A stretch of 64,000 nucleotides of DNA from Streptomyces fradiae ATCC 10745 = DSM 40063. Lineage in GTDB: Bacteria; Actinomycetota; Actinomycetes; Streptomycetales; Streptomycetaceae. The translations under genes and the position numbers were made by a program. Shown here in pieces: positions 41,590 to 49,970 of this stretch. Location of the stretch: positions 4,504,501-4,568,500 of the forward strand of contig NZ_CP023696.1 of the NCBI RefSeq assembly GCF_008704425.1. Direction: 5' to 3'. The notes beneath the pieces were generated by a model. The model had not been told where the DNA came from. It saw nothing but the letters and a program-made list of their open reading frames with translations, and did not search any database. The stretch's first letter is position 1; the number at the start of each line of letters is the position of its first letter.

Positions 41590-43494
41590 GTGCGGATCGG
41601 ACTGCTCACCGAGGGTGGGTACCCGTGCGCGACGGGTGAGTCCAGGATCTGGTGCGACCGGCTCGTGCGCGGGCTCCACCAGCACGAGTTCGACGTCTAC
41701 GCGCTGGGCCGCGGCGAGCGCGCCGGCCGGCCGGCCGCCCCGCCGCCGGCGCACGTACGCCGCGTACGCACCGCACCGCTGTGGGACGACGGGCCGGACG
41801 GCGCCGTGCCCGGCGCCGAGGGCCCCGGGAGCGGCGGAGGCGCGGGCCTCGCCCCCGCGGCCCACGCCGGCCGCCTCCCTCGCGTGGCCGGCTCCGGCGC
41901 CCGCGCCGCCGGTACCGGCCGGACGCCGGGGCCGTGGACGTACGGCCGCCGCGACCGGCGCCGCTTCGCCGAGCACTTCGAGCGGCTCGCCACGGCCCTC
42001 TGCCGAGGGGGCGCGGCCACCGGGGGTGCCGGGGACGCCCACGAGGACTTCGCCGAGGGGCTGTACGGCCTGGCCGAACTGGCGGGCGCGCGCGGCGGCC
42101 TCGGTGGCGCCCTCCGCTCCGAGAGCGCCCTGCGCGCGCTGGAGGCGGCCTGCCGGGCGCCCGGCGCGCGCCGGAGCGCGCACGCCGCGACCGTGCCCGA
42201 CCACCTGGCGCTCGCCGACCGGCTGGAGCGCCTCCTGCTTCCCCTGTCGCTCGACTGGTACGGCCCGGACGGGCTGGCGGCCGCCGACCTCTGCCACGCG
42301 GCGTCCGGCGGGACGGTGGCGCTTCCCGGGCTCCTGGCCAAACGCTTCTTCGGCACACCACTGCTGGTCACCGAGTACGGCGTCCGGCTGCGCGCCCACT
42401 ACCTGGCGGGCGGCGGCACGGCGCTCGGCGCCCCCGTGCGGACGCTCCTCGCGGCGTACCACCGGCTGCTCGCGGCCGAGGTCTACCGGCAGGCCGCCCT
42501 CGTCACCCCGGGCAACGCCCACGTCCGCCGCTGGCAGGAACGGTGCGGCGCCGACCGGGCCAAGCTCCGCACGGTGTACCCGGGCCGGGAAGCGGAACGG
42601 TTCGCCGCCGTGGGGGAGGGCTCGGACCGGGGGGACCCCCGCACGCTCGTGTGGGTCGGCACGGCCGAGCCCGCCAAGGACCTCGTCGGCCTGCTGCACG
42701 CCTTCGCACGGGTACGCGAGGCGGAGCCGGGCACCAGGCTGCGGATCGTCGCCGCCCCCGTACGGGACGAGCGGGCCGCCGCGTACCTCGCGCACTGCCG
42801 GGTGCTCGCCGCGCAGATGTTCCCCGACGAGGCCGCCACCGCCCACGCGGTCGGCGACAACCCGGTGTCGTTCGAGGAGATCGGCGGCCCGGAGGCACCC
42901 GGCCCCGCCGACGCGTACGCCGCCGGATGCGTGGTCGTCCTCTCCAGCGTGGTGGAGGGCTTCCCCGTCACCCTGGTCGAGGCGATGCTGTGCGGCCGGG
43001 CCACCGTCTCGACGGACTCCGGCGCGGTGGTCGAGGTCATCGGCGGCACAGGGCTCGTCGTACCGCCGCGCAATCCGCGCGCCCTCGCCGACGCGTGCGT
43101 GGCGCTGCTGCGGGACCCGGCGCGCCGGGCCCGGCTGGGCGCCGCCGCCCGCGCCCGCGCGCTGGAGCTGTTCACGGTCGAGCAGAACGTCGCCGCGTTC
43201 CGCGCCCTGTACCTCGAAGCGCTGTCGCTCGCGCCCGTACGGCGCGCTGACGAGGCGCTCGACCGGTACGGCGACCCGCTGCCCTTCGCCCACCCGGCGG
43301 AGGCGTACGTGCCGGGTCACCGTACGCCCGGCTCCGGGCCCGCTTCCGGCTTCGGCTCCGGCTCCGGTCGCACGGGCGACACGGGGGCGGGGGAGCGGCC
43401 GCGGGCGGGCGGCGGCCGGCGGGTGCCCGCCTGGGCGGTCCACGCTGAGCCCGCCGAGCCCGCCGGGGCGGCGAGCGGAGGCGGTCATGGCTGA
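41590..43494 (+). CDS. PelF-like GT4 glycosyltransferase (DUF3492)
   Basis: 634 residues. N-terminal domain from MRIGLLTEGGYPCATGES, the DUF3492/PelF-type start, with family motifs LFGTPLLVTEYGVRLRAHYL, LVTPGNAHVRRWQ and WVGTAEPAKDL; the GT-B donor site has E456-x7-E464 in SSVVEGFPVTLVEAML. A Gly/Ser-rich tail (~575-634) is extra. In Pel-type systems this enzyme polymerises UDP-GalNAc; here the sugar is unproven. GTG start. The stop overlaps the next ATG by 8 bp. Confidence 0.88.
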   Translation: MRIGLLTEGGYPCATGESRIWCDRLVRGLHQHEFDVYALGRGERAGRPAAPPPAHVRRVRTAPLWDDGPDGAVPGAEGPGSGGGAGLAPAAHAGRLPRVAGSGARAAGTGRTPGPWTYGRRDRRRFAEHFERLATALCRGGAATGGAGDAHEDFAEGLYGLAELAGARGGLGGALRSESALRALEAACRAPGARRSAHAATVPDHLALADRLERLLLPLSLDWYGPDGLAAADLCHAASGGTVALPGLLAKRFFGTPLLVTEYGVRLRAHYLAGGGTALGAPVRTLLAAYHRLLAAEVYRQAALVTPGNAHVRRWQERCGADRAKLRTVYPGREAERFAAVGEGSDRGDPRTLVWVGTAEPAKDLVGLLHAFARVREAEPGTRLRIVAAPVRDERAAAYLAHCRVLAAQMFPDEAATAHAVGDNPVSFEEIGGPEAPGPADAYAAGCVVVLSSVVEGFPVTLVEAMLCGRATVSTDSGAVVEVIGGTGLVVPPRNPRALADACVALLRDPARRARLGAAARARALELFTVEQNVAAFRALYLEALSLAPVRRADEALDRYGDPLPFAHPAEAYVPGHRTPGSGPASGFGSGSGRTGDTGAGERPRAGGGRRVPAWAVHAEPAEPAGAASGGGHG

Positions 43495-44941
43495 GTACCC
43501 CGGACCCGGCCCCACCGCAGGCCGCCGCCCCGCCGTGCTTCCGGCTGCCGGGGAGGCCTCCGCGGTCCTCGCGGCGGGGACTCCTGCCGCCGGTTCCCCG
43601 GCGAGGGCCCCGATCGGGCCTCTCGCCGTCGGGCGCTCGGGCGCCGACCACCGGCCCGTTCCCGGCGGCCCCGCTCCCGCGCCTCCGGAGCGTCCTGAGC
43701 CGTCCCACGCCGGCCGTCCCGCCTGGCCCGCCGCGGCCGGCGGCGGCGGGGGAGTGCGGCGGGCGACCGGCGACCCGGTCAAGGTGCTGCTGCACCGGCA
43801 CCGAGAGCTGTGCGAGCGGGCGGCCGACCCCCTGGAGATCGCGGCCGGACTGGAGGCGTGCGGGGTCACCGACCGCGCGGTCGCCCGGTACCGGCACCGG
43901 GACGTGTTCTCGCTCGCGGAGGAGCTGTACGCGCGCGTGCCGCGCGACCTGTCCTGCACGCCGGACGGGGCCCGGCGCCCCGGAGGGGACCGCGCGACCG
44001 GTTCCGAGCCGGACGCGGACCTCGCACCCGTACCCGGCCCGGCGTGTGCCGCGCCGCATGCGGGCGGGACCGCGTGGCATGCGGGCGGGACCGCGTGCGG
44101 CGCGGGGCGCGGAAGCCTCCGGCGGCGCGGCGGCCGGGCGCTCGCCGCGCTGCTGCCCGCCGCCGTGTGCGCCGCCGCGCTCGCCGTGCACGCCCGCGCC
44201 ACCGGTCCGCTGCTGATCGCCGTGACCGCGGCGGGCGCCGCCGGACTCGCCGCCGCGCTCGTCCTCGCCGTACGGAGCGGCCCCCTGCGCGCCCCCCGCC
44301 GGGCGCCGCTCACCACGTGGGCCGCGACCCTGCTGCTGGTGCTGTACGCCGCGTACGGCGACGGGCTCCTCGACCAGCTGGCCGGCACGGGCCCCGTCGA
44401 GCCGCCGCCTCCCGCGACCGCCCCACTGCTGGGCCTCGCGGCGGCCGTGGCTCCCGCCGCCCTGTGCGCCCGGCTGTTCGCCGTCCGGGCCCGGCGGCGA
44501 CTCGCGGTCAGCCGCGCCCTGGACGACTTCACCGCCGGGGTCCGGCCGCTGCTTCTGGCCGTCGTCGCCCTCCAGCTGGTGGCCCTCACCGGGTTGCTCG
44601 CGGCGGCCCGCCTGGTGCCGGGCACCCGTCCCGGCGCGCTCGCCCCGGCCGTCGCGCTCGGCGCGCTGCTGTTCCTGGCCCGGCTGCTGGCCGTGTACGG
44701 CTTCCCGCGCGCCGGCTCCATCGCGCTCGGCGGAGCGGCGGCGGCCCAGGCGCTGGCCTGCCTCTCCCTGCTCGCCGGACGGCTGCCCGGCTGCGACGCC
44801 GCGGCCGTGCCGGTCCGGCGGGCCGTCGAGAGCTGGGGCGCGGCGGCCGTGCCGGGCGCCGTGTGCACAGCCGCCGCGCTGGTGCTGCTGGGGTACGCCT
44901 GCGCGGTACTGGCCCGCGCCTCCGCCCACGCCCGGCGCTGA
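43487..44941 (+). CDS. Polytopic membrane partner of the GT4 enzyme
   Basis: 484 residues. Residues 1-85 are disordered; about 90-155 hold a conserved block (KVLLHRHRELCERAADPLEIAAGLEACGVTDRAVARYRHRDVFSLAEELYARVP), then a linker, then eight membrane helices from about 215 to 480. No transporter signature such as a MATE or Wzx fold is visible. ATG 43487 with GAGCGGAGG; overlaps the GT4 gene by 8 bp, so coupled. By analogy with PelG it may export or couple polymerisation; the homology is not visible in sequence. Confidence 0.8.
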   Translation: MAEYPGPGPTAGRRPAVLPAAGEASAVLAAGTPAAGSPARAPIGPLAVGRSGADHRPVPGGPAPAPPERPEPSHAGRPAWPAAAGGGGGVRRATGDPVKVLLHRHRELCERAADPLEIAAGLEACGVTDRAVARYRHRDVFSLAEELYARVPRDLSCTPDGARRPGGDRATGSEPDADLAPVPGPACAAPHAGGTAWHAGGTACGAGRGSLRRRGGRALAALLPAAVCAAALAVHARATGPLLIAVTAAGAAGLAAALVLAVRSGPLRAPRRAPLTTWAATLLLVLYAAYGDGLLDQLAGTGPVEPPPPATAPLLGLAAAVAPAALCARLFAVRARRRLAVSRALDDFTAGVRPLLLAVVALQLVALTGLLAAARLVPGTRPGALAPAVALGALLFLARLLAVYGFPRAGSIALGGAAAAQALACLSLLAGRLPGCDAAAVPVRRAVESWGAAAVPGAVCTAAALVLLGYACAVLARASAHARR

Positions 44942-45151
44942 GCGCTCCACCGCCCGGCCCCGCCGCGCGCCCGCCCCCGGGCGTCTCGCAGGCCCACCAG
45001 CCGTACCGCCGCCTTCCGCCCGTCCCCTCTGCCGACCGCCCCCTCCCCGCAGCTACGACCGCAACCCCGCCCCGGGCCCAGAGAGCCCCGCAGCGACGAG
45101 CAGGCGCCCCAGACGCGCCGCGCGTCCCGACACACCGAGGAGACACACGAC
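44942..45151. other. 210-bp gap inside the glycan operon
   Basis: No gene on either strand is supported. The sequence is C-rich and without a clear hairpin terminator, so transcription probably runs through to the epimerase. Confidence 0.5.
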
Positions 45152-45205
45152 ATGAACCCCCGAACCCCGACCACGGCCGCACGGCGCGAAGGGGGCGCGC
45201 GATGA
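45152..45205 (+). CDS. 17-residue upstream ORF coupled to the epimerase
   Basis: ATG at 45152 after CCGAGGAGAC encodes MNPRTPTTAARREGGAR and stops at TGA 45203-45205, whose TGA overlaps the ATG of the epimerase (ATGA). Its ribosome-binding site is better than that of the epimerase itself. This could be a translational coupling leader, not a functional peptide. Confidence 0.45.
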   Translation: MNPRTPTTAARREGGAR

Positions 45206-46164
45206 GGGTGCTGCTGCTCGGCGCCACGGGCTTCATCGGCCGCTTCGTCGCCGACCGGCTGCTCGCCGACCCGGCGGTGCACCTCACCGCCCTGGGCCGC
45301 CGGGACGACTCCGACGTGCGCTTCGACCTGGCAGGCGGCAGTCCGGGTGCGCTCACCCGGTTCCTGGACGCCGTCCACCCCGGCGTCGTCATCAACTGCG
45401 CGGGAGCCACCCGCGGCGGCGCCCGCGAGCTGACCCGGCACAACACCGTCGCCGTCGCCACCGTCTGCGAGGCGCTGCGCCGCAGCCGCTGCGGGGCGCG
45501 CATGGTGCAGGTCGGCTGCGCCTCCGAGTACGGGCCCTCACAGCCCGGCTCGTCCACCGCCGAGGACGCCGTGCCCCGGCCCGGCGGGCCGTACGGGGTG
45601 TCCAAGCTGGCGGCGACCGAACTGGTCCTCGGCTCCGGGCTGGACGCCGTCGTCCTGCGGGTGTTCTCGCCGGTCGGCCCCGGCACTCCGGCAGGCTCGC
45701 CGCTGGGCCGGATCGCCGAGGGCATGCGCCGCGCGATGCAGTCCGGCGACCCTGAGCTGAAGCTCGGCGGGCTCGGCGTACAGCGCGACTTCGTGGACGT
45801 GCGGGACGTGGCGCGGGCCGTGCACGCCGCCTCGCTGTCGGCGGCGCAGGGCGTCGTCAACATCGGTACCGGCCGCGCCGTACGGCTCCGGGACGCCGCG
45901 TCGCTCCTGGCCCGCGTCGCCGGCTACGCGGGTGCCGTCCACGACCTGGACGGACCGCCCGCGCGGCCGGTCATCGGCGCCCAGCGCACCGAGTCGCCCG
46001 GCGAGCACCCGCCGCCGGTCGCCCCGCAGCCCTACCCCGACGGCTGCGGGGCCTGGCAGCAGGCCGACGTGCGCACCGCCCGCGACCGGCTCGGCTGGCG
46101 GCCGCGCATCCACCTGGAGGAGTCCCTCGCCGACATCTGGATGGAGGCGGCGTGCCGCATCTGA
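45202..46164 (+). CDS. SDR-type NAD(P)-dependent sugar epimerase/dehydratase
   Basis: 320 residues, extended SDR fold. Nucleotide loop GATGFIG (G7/G10/G13), catalytic Y131-x3-K135 (GPYGVSK) and Ser/Cys of VGCASEYG, typical of nucleotide-sugar epimerases and dehydratases. ATG at 45202 overlaps the TGA of a 17-residue ORF. A UDP-GlcNAc/GalNAc 4-epimerase is the guess that fits the GT4 partner. It ends 13 bp inside the next gene. Confidence 0.88.
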   Translation: MRVLLLGATGFIGRFVADRLLADPAVHLTALGRRDDSDVRFDLAGGSPGALTRFLDAVHPGVVINCAGATRGGARELTRHNTVAVATVCEALRRSRCGARMVQVGCASEYGPSQPGSSTAEDAVPRPGGPYGVSKLAATELVLGSGLDAVVLRVFSPVGPGTPAGSPLGRIAEGMRRAMQSGDPELKLGGLGVQRDFVDVRDVARAVHAASLSAAQGVVNIGTGRAVRLRDAASLLARVAGYAGAVHDLDGPPARPVIGAQRTESPGEHPPPVAPQPYPDGCGAWQQADVRTARDRLGWRPRIHLEESLADIWMEAACRI

Positions 46165-46904
46165 CCGGTACCGGGACCGGTCTGTCCGCGACCGGCGCCG
46201 AACAGCTCGGCTTCGGCGTCCCCGGCTACGCCCACCCTCTGCTCGCGCCCGTCGAGTGGGCGGAGCTGGCGCGGCCGGGCGCGCCGGTGCACTGGGTCGT
46301 CCTCGACGTGGCGGACGGGCCGGGCGTCCGGCCCGACCCGCACTGCCTGGAGGCGGCCGGCCGGCTGCGGAACGCGGGGGTACGGGTGCTCGGCCACCTG
46401 AACCTCGGCCGGGGCGTCCGCGCCTTCGGCGACCTGGTGTCCGAGGCGCATCGCCACCTCGACTGGTACCGCGTGGACGGCTATTTCCTGGACAGCTGTC
46501 CCACGGAGCGGGACGACCTGACCGCGGTGCGGCGGCTCACCGCCACCCTGGAGGCCGTCCTCGACCGGCCCGACGGCGGGCACCTGGTCCTCGGCCACGG
46601 CGGCCCGCCGCACCCCGGCTACGCGGACGCCGCCGACCAGCTGGTCACCTTCCGCGGGCCGTGGACCGAGTACCGCTGGTCGCAGGCGCCGGAGTGGACC
46701 GCCGACCATCCGCCGGAACGGTTCGCCCACCTCGTCCACGGGGTGCCGCGCACCCATCTGGACGAGGCGGTGCGCATCGCGCGGTGGCAGGGCGCGGGCA
46801 CGATCTTCTTCACGGACCGGACGGGACAATCCGACCCTTTCTCGGCCCTGCCCGGCTACTGGGACGAAATCGTCTCGCAGATCGGACCAGGTGTCTCGGA
46901 ATGA
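46152..46904 (+). CDS. Spherulin-4/GH135-like glycan hydrolase
   Basis: 250 residues matching the spherulation-specific family 4 (GH135-like) TIM-barrel: GVPGYAHPLLAPVEW, WVVLDVADGPG, HLDWYRVDGYFLDSCPT (acidic cluster) and LGHGGPPHPGYADAAD, TIFFTDRTG. Characterised GH135 enzymes cleave alpha-1,4-galactosaminogalactan. No signal peptide is seen, so it may act inside the cell or be exported in another way. GTG start overlapping the epimerase by 13 bp. Confidence 0.85.
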   Translation: MPHLTGTGTGLSATGAEQLGFGVPGYAHPLLAPVEWAELARPGAPVHWVVLDVADGPGVRPDPHCLEAAGRLRNAGVRVLGHLNLGRGVRAFGDLVSEAHRHLDWYRVDGYFLDSCPTERDDLTAVRRLTATLEAVLDRPDGGHLVLGHGGPPHPGYADAADQLVTFRGPWTEYRWSQAPEWTADHPPERFAHLVHGVPRTHLDEAVRIARWQGAGTIFFTDRTGQSDPFSALPGYWDEIVSQIGPGVSE

Positions 46905-46922
46905 GAAGGGCCGTGGCAGTGT

Positions 46923-46964
46923 TACGGGACATGTAGTCCCCGCCCGCGCGGGGGTAGTCCCGTA
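46923..46964. promoter_or_regulatory. Nested inverted repeat between the glycan operon and moeZ
   Basis: Perfect 8-bp outer stem TACGGGAC/GTCCCGTA (46923-46930 with 46957-46964) encloses CCCCGC/GCGGGG (46938-46943 with 46948-46953), loop of four. It may end the operon or lie in the moeZ leader or operator. Confidence 0.7.
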
Positions 46965-46989
46965 CTGACATACGACCAACGGAGTCCCC

Positions 46990-48168
46990 GTGTCGCTGCC
47001 ACCCCTGGTCGAGCCGGCCGCCGAGCTCACCGTAGACGAGGTCCGCAGGTACTCCCGCCATCTGATCATCCCGGACGTCGGGATGGACGGACAGAAGCGG
47101 CTGAAGAACGCCAAGGTGCTGTGCGTGGGCGCCGGCGGCCTCGGCTCGCCCGCGCTGATGTACTTGGCCGCGGCGGGCGTCGGCACACTCGGCATCGTGG
47201 AGTTCGACGAGGTCGACGAGTCGAACCTGCAGCGCCAGATCATCCACAGCCAGTCCGACATCGGCCGCTCCAAGGCGGAGTCCGCCCGCGACTCCGTCAA
47301 GGGCATCAACCCGTACGTGAACGTGGTCCTTCACCAGGAGCGGCTCGAAGCCGACAACGTGATGGACATCTTCAGCCAGTACGACCTCATCGTCGACGGC
47401 ACGGACAACTTCGCCACGCGCTACCTGGTCAACGACGCGTGCGTGCTGCTGGGCAAGCCGTACGTCTGGGGCTCCATCTACCGCTTCGACGGCCAGGCGT
47501 CGGTCTTCTGGTCCGAGCACGGCCCCTGCTACCGCTGCCTCTACCCGGAGCCCCCGCCGCCGGGCATGGTCCCCTCCTGCGCCGAGGGCGGCGTGCTGGG
47601 CGTGCTGTGCGCGTCGGTCGGCTCCATCCAGGTCACCGAGGCGATCAAGCTCCTCGCCGGCGTGGGCGACCCGCTGGTCGGCCGCCTGATGATCTACGAC
47701 GCCCTGGAGATGCAGTACCGGCAGGTCAAGGTCCGCAAGGACCCGAACTGCGCCGTCTGCGGCGAGAACCCGACCGTCACCGAGCTCATCGACTACGAGG
47801 CCTTCTGCGGCGTCGTCTCCGAGGAGGCCCAGGAGGCGGCGGCCGGCTCCACGATCACTCCCAAGCAGCTCAAGGAGTGGATCGACGAGGGCGAGAAGAT
47901 CGACATCATCGACGTCCGCGAGATCAACGAGTACGAGATCGTCTCGATCCCCGGCGCTCGCCTGATCCCGAAGAACGAGTTCCTGATGGGCAACGCCCTC
48001 CAGGACCTCCCGCAGGACCGGAAGATCGTCCTGCATTGCAAGACGGGTGTCCGCAGTGCGGAAGTCCTCGCCGTCCTGAAGTCGGCCGGGTTCGCCGACG
48101 CGGTCCACGTCGGCGGAGGCGTCATCGGCTGGGTCAACCAGATCGAGCCCCACAAGCCGGTCTACTGA
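46990..48168 (+). CDS. moeZ: Adenylyltransferase/sulfurtransferase MoeZ
   Basis: 392 residues. N-terminal E1-like domain: VGAGGLGSPAL nucleotide loop, YRC and CAVCGEN zinc ligands, catalytic Cys in AEGGVLGVLCASVG. C-terminal rhodanese domain (~285-392) with active C350 in HCKTGVRS. It activates C-terminal Gly of ThiS/MoaD-type carrier proteins and delivers sulfur for molybdopterin, thiamine or other products. GTG start. Actinobacterial MoeZ combines both domains, as here. Confidence 0.94.
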   Translation: MSLPPLVEPAAELTVDEVRRYSRHLIIPDVGMDGQKRLKNAKVLCVGAGGLGSPALMYLAAAGVGTLGIVEFDEVDESNLQRQIIHSQSDIGRSKAESARDSVKGINPYVNVVLHQERLEADNVMDIFSQYDLIVDGTDNFATRYLVNDACVLLGKPYVWGSIYRFDGQASVFWSEHGPCYRCLYPEPPPPGMVPSCAEGGVLGVLCASVGSIQVTEAIKLLAGVGDPLVGRLMIYDALEMQYRQVKVRKDPNCAVCGENPTVTELIDYEAFCGVVSEEAQEAAAGSTITPKQLKEWIDEGEKIDIIDVREINEYEIVSIPGARLIPKNEFLMGNALQDLPQDRKIVLHCKTGVRSAEVLAVLKSAGFADAVHVGGGVIGWVNQIEPHKPVY

Positions 48169-48210
48169 GCGCCACCCGCCCCGGCCGGCCGTCCGGCCGG
48201 TGGGGCCGGG

Positions 48211-48252
48211 GAAGCCCGCGGCACCGACCCGATGGCCGGTGCCGCGGGCTTC
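48211..48252. terminator. Terminator after moeZ, 16-bp stem
   Basis: Perfect 16-bp stem (48211-48226 with 48237-48252), loop of 10, between convergent moeZ and a hydrolase gene. Confidence 0.88.
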
Positions 48253-48292
48253 GCCGTGGGCGCGGTGCCGCCCACGGCGCACCGCCGGGCCG

Positions 48293-49873
48293 CTACGACG
48301 AGCAGGTCGTGCCGTCCGCGGGGACCTTGCCGCGCAGGAGGTAGTCGTCGACCGTGCGGGTCACGCAGCCGGACGTCCCGTACGCGCCGTGGCCCTCGCC
48401 CTTGTTGGTGACGAGCACGCCGACGCCCTTGCCGAGGCCGTCCGCCATCTTGCGGGCGCCCTCGTACGGGGTGGCCGGGTCGCCCGTCGTGCCCACGACC
48501 AGGATCGGCTGCGCGCCGGGCGCCGACACGTCCTGGCCGCCGCCCTCGCCCTTCACCGGCCAGTTCGCGCACCAGCCGGCCGTGTCCCACGCGAGGAACT
48601 CGCCGAACACGGGTGAGATGCGCCGGAACTCCGGCAGCAGCGCCTTCGCCTCGGCCGCCGTCGGCCGCTGGTCGGTGTCGGCGCAGGAGATCGCCCGCTG
48701 GGAGTGGCTGTCCGTGCCGTAGCGCCCGTCCTCGTCCCGCTCGTTGTACATGTCGGCGAGCCGCAGCAGCGCGTCGCCCCGGCCGCCTTCCGCCTCCCGC
48801 AGCGCTTCCGTCAGCAGCGGCCAGCTGCTCTCCGAGTACAGGGGCAGCACGATGCCGGTGAGCGCCAGGCCCTCCGTCAGCTTCCGGTCGCCGCTCGTCG
48901 GCAGCGGCCGCTCGTCCAGGCGGTCCAGCAGGCGGGCGATCCGCGCCGTGCCCTCGGCGGCGTCCTCTCCCGTGGACGCGAGGTAGTTGTTCAGCGCCCG
49001 CTGGAAGCCGGTCGTCTGGTGCCGGGCGTGGCCCAGGCTGTCGGCGGTCGGGTCCACCACCGCGTCCAGCACCGTCCGCCCCGTGTGCTTCGGGAACAGG
49101 TGCGCGTACGCCGCGCCGAGCTGCGTGCCGTACGAGATGCCGAAGTAGTACAGCCTGTCGTCGCCCAGCACGTGGCGGATCACGTCCATGTCGCGGGCCG
49201 TGTTGCCGGTGGTGACGTGGGGGATCAGCTTGCCGGAGCGGCGGGCGCAGCCGGCGCCGAAGTCCGCGCCGTCCTTCAGGTACGCGGCTTCCTCCGCCGG
49301 CGTGTCGGGCGTGAGGTCGATCCGCTTCTCGGCCGCCGCCTGCTCCTCGTCCGACCGGCACACGACCGCCGAGCTGCCGCCCACCCCGCGCGGGTCGAAG
49401 CCCACCAGGTCGTAGCGGGCGTTCAGCGCCTCGTACCCCGGGGCGAAGCCCGGCAGCATCTCCACACCGGACGCGCCGGGCCCGCCGAAGTTGAACAGCA
49501 GGGACCCGATGCGGCCCTTCTTCTCGCGGGCCTCCTTGCGGATCAGCGCCACCGCCAGCGTCTCGCCGTCCGGCTCGCGGTAGTCCAGCGGCACCTTCAC
49601 CGTCGCGCACCGCCACCCCTCGCCGGGGTCCTCACCGCCCTCGGGCGCCTCGCACGCCCCCCACCGCGGCTTCTGCCCGGTCAGCGCCGCCGGGAGGTCC
49701 GGCATGCCCGCCGAACTGCCCGGCCGGACCGGCGCGGCCCCGCCCGCCGACGGCGCGGCGCCCGCGCCGGCCGAACCGGCCGCCCCGTCGCCCTGGCAGC
49801 CCGCGACCACACCGGCCACCAGCGCCGCCGTGGCGGCCGCCGCCACGGCCCGTACCCGCACCCGCTTGGTCAT
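48293..49873 (-). CDS. Secreted alpha/beta-hydrolase lipoprotein, tripeptidyl aminopeptidase-like
   Basis: 526 residues. Lipobox ending VAGC with Cys26. Nucleophile FGISYGTQLG, PRGVGGSS and a TAP-like C-terminal domain with GTTGDPATPYEG and the His in GHGAYGTS. Streptomyces SlpD/SlpE and tripeptidyl aminopeptidases have this architecture; peptide substrate is inferred. The ATG at 49873 has GGGGAAGG. It follows a paralogous gene by 97 bp on the same strand. Confidence 0.88.
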   Translation of the reverse strand: MTKRVRVRAVAAAATAALVAGVVAGCQGDGAAGSAGAGAAPSAGGAAPVRPGSSAGMPDLPAALTGQKPRWGACEAPEGGEDPGEGWRCATVKVPLDYREPDGETLAVALIRKEAREKKGRIGSLLFNFGGPGASGVEMLPGFAPGYEALNARYDLVGFDPRGVGGSSAVVCRSDEEQAAAEKRIDLTPDTPAEEAAYLKDGADFGAGCARRSGKLIPHVTTGNTARDMDVIRHVLGDDRLYYFGISYGTQLGAAYAHLFPKHTGRTVLDAVVDPTADSLGHARHQTTGFQRALNNYLASTGEDAAEGTARIARLLDRLDERPLPTSGDRKLTEGLALTGIVLPLYSESSWPLLTEALREAEGGRGDALLRLADMYNERDEDGRYGTDSHSQRAISCADTDQRPTAAEAKALLPEFRRISPVFGEFLAWDTAGWCANWPVKGEGGGQDVSAPGAQPILVVGTTGDPATPYEGARKMADGLGKGVGVLVTNKGEGHGAYGTSGCVTRTVDDYLLRGKVPADGTTCSS

Positions 49874-49970
49874 GCCTTCCCCCAGAACTCTCCGGGCCCT
49901 GCCCGGTGTCACCGCTGAACCGCCATCGTAGGCGCCGCCGCGGACAGCCCCGGCGACCCTGTGGACAACC

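Noticed and set aside
41521..45441. 1306-residue leftward frame across the glycan operon
   Set aside because: Shadow of the rightward genes; no coherent domain.
46152..46904. Signal peptide on the GH135-like protein
   Set aside because: N-terminus is polar and lacks a hydrophobic core.
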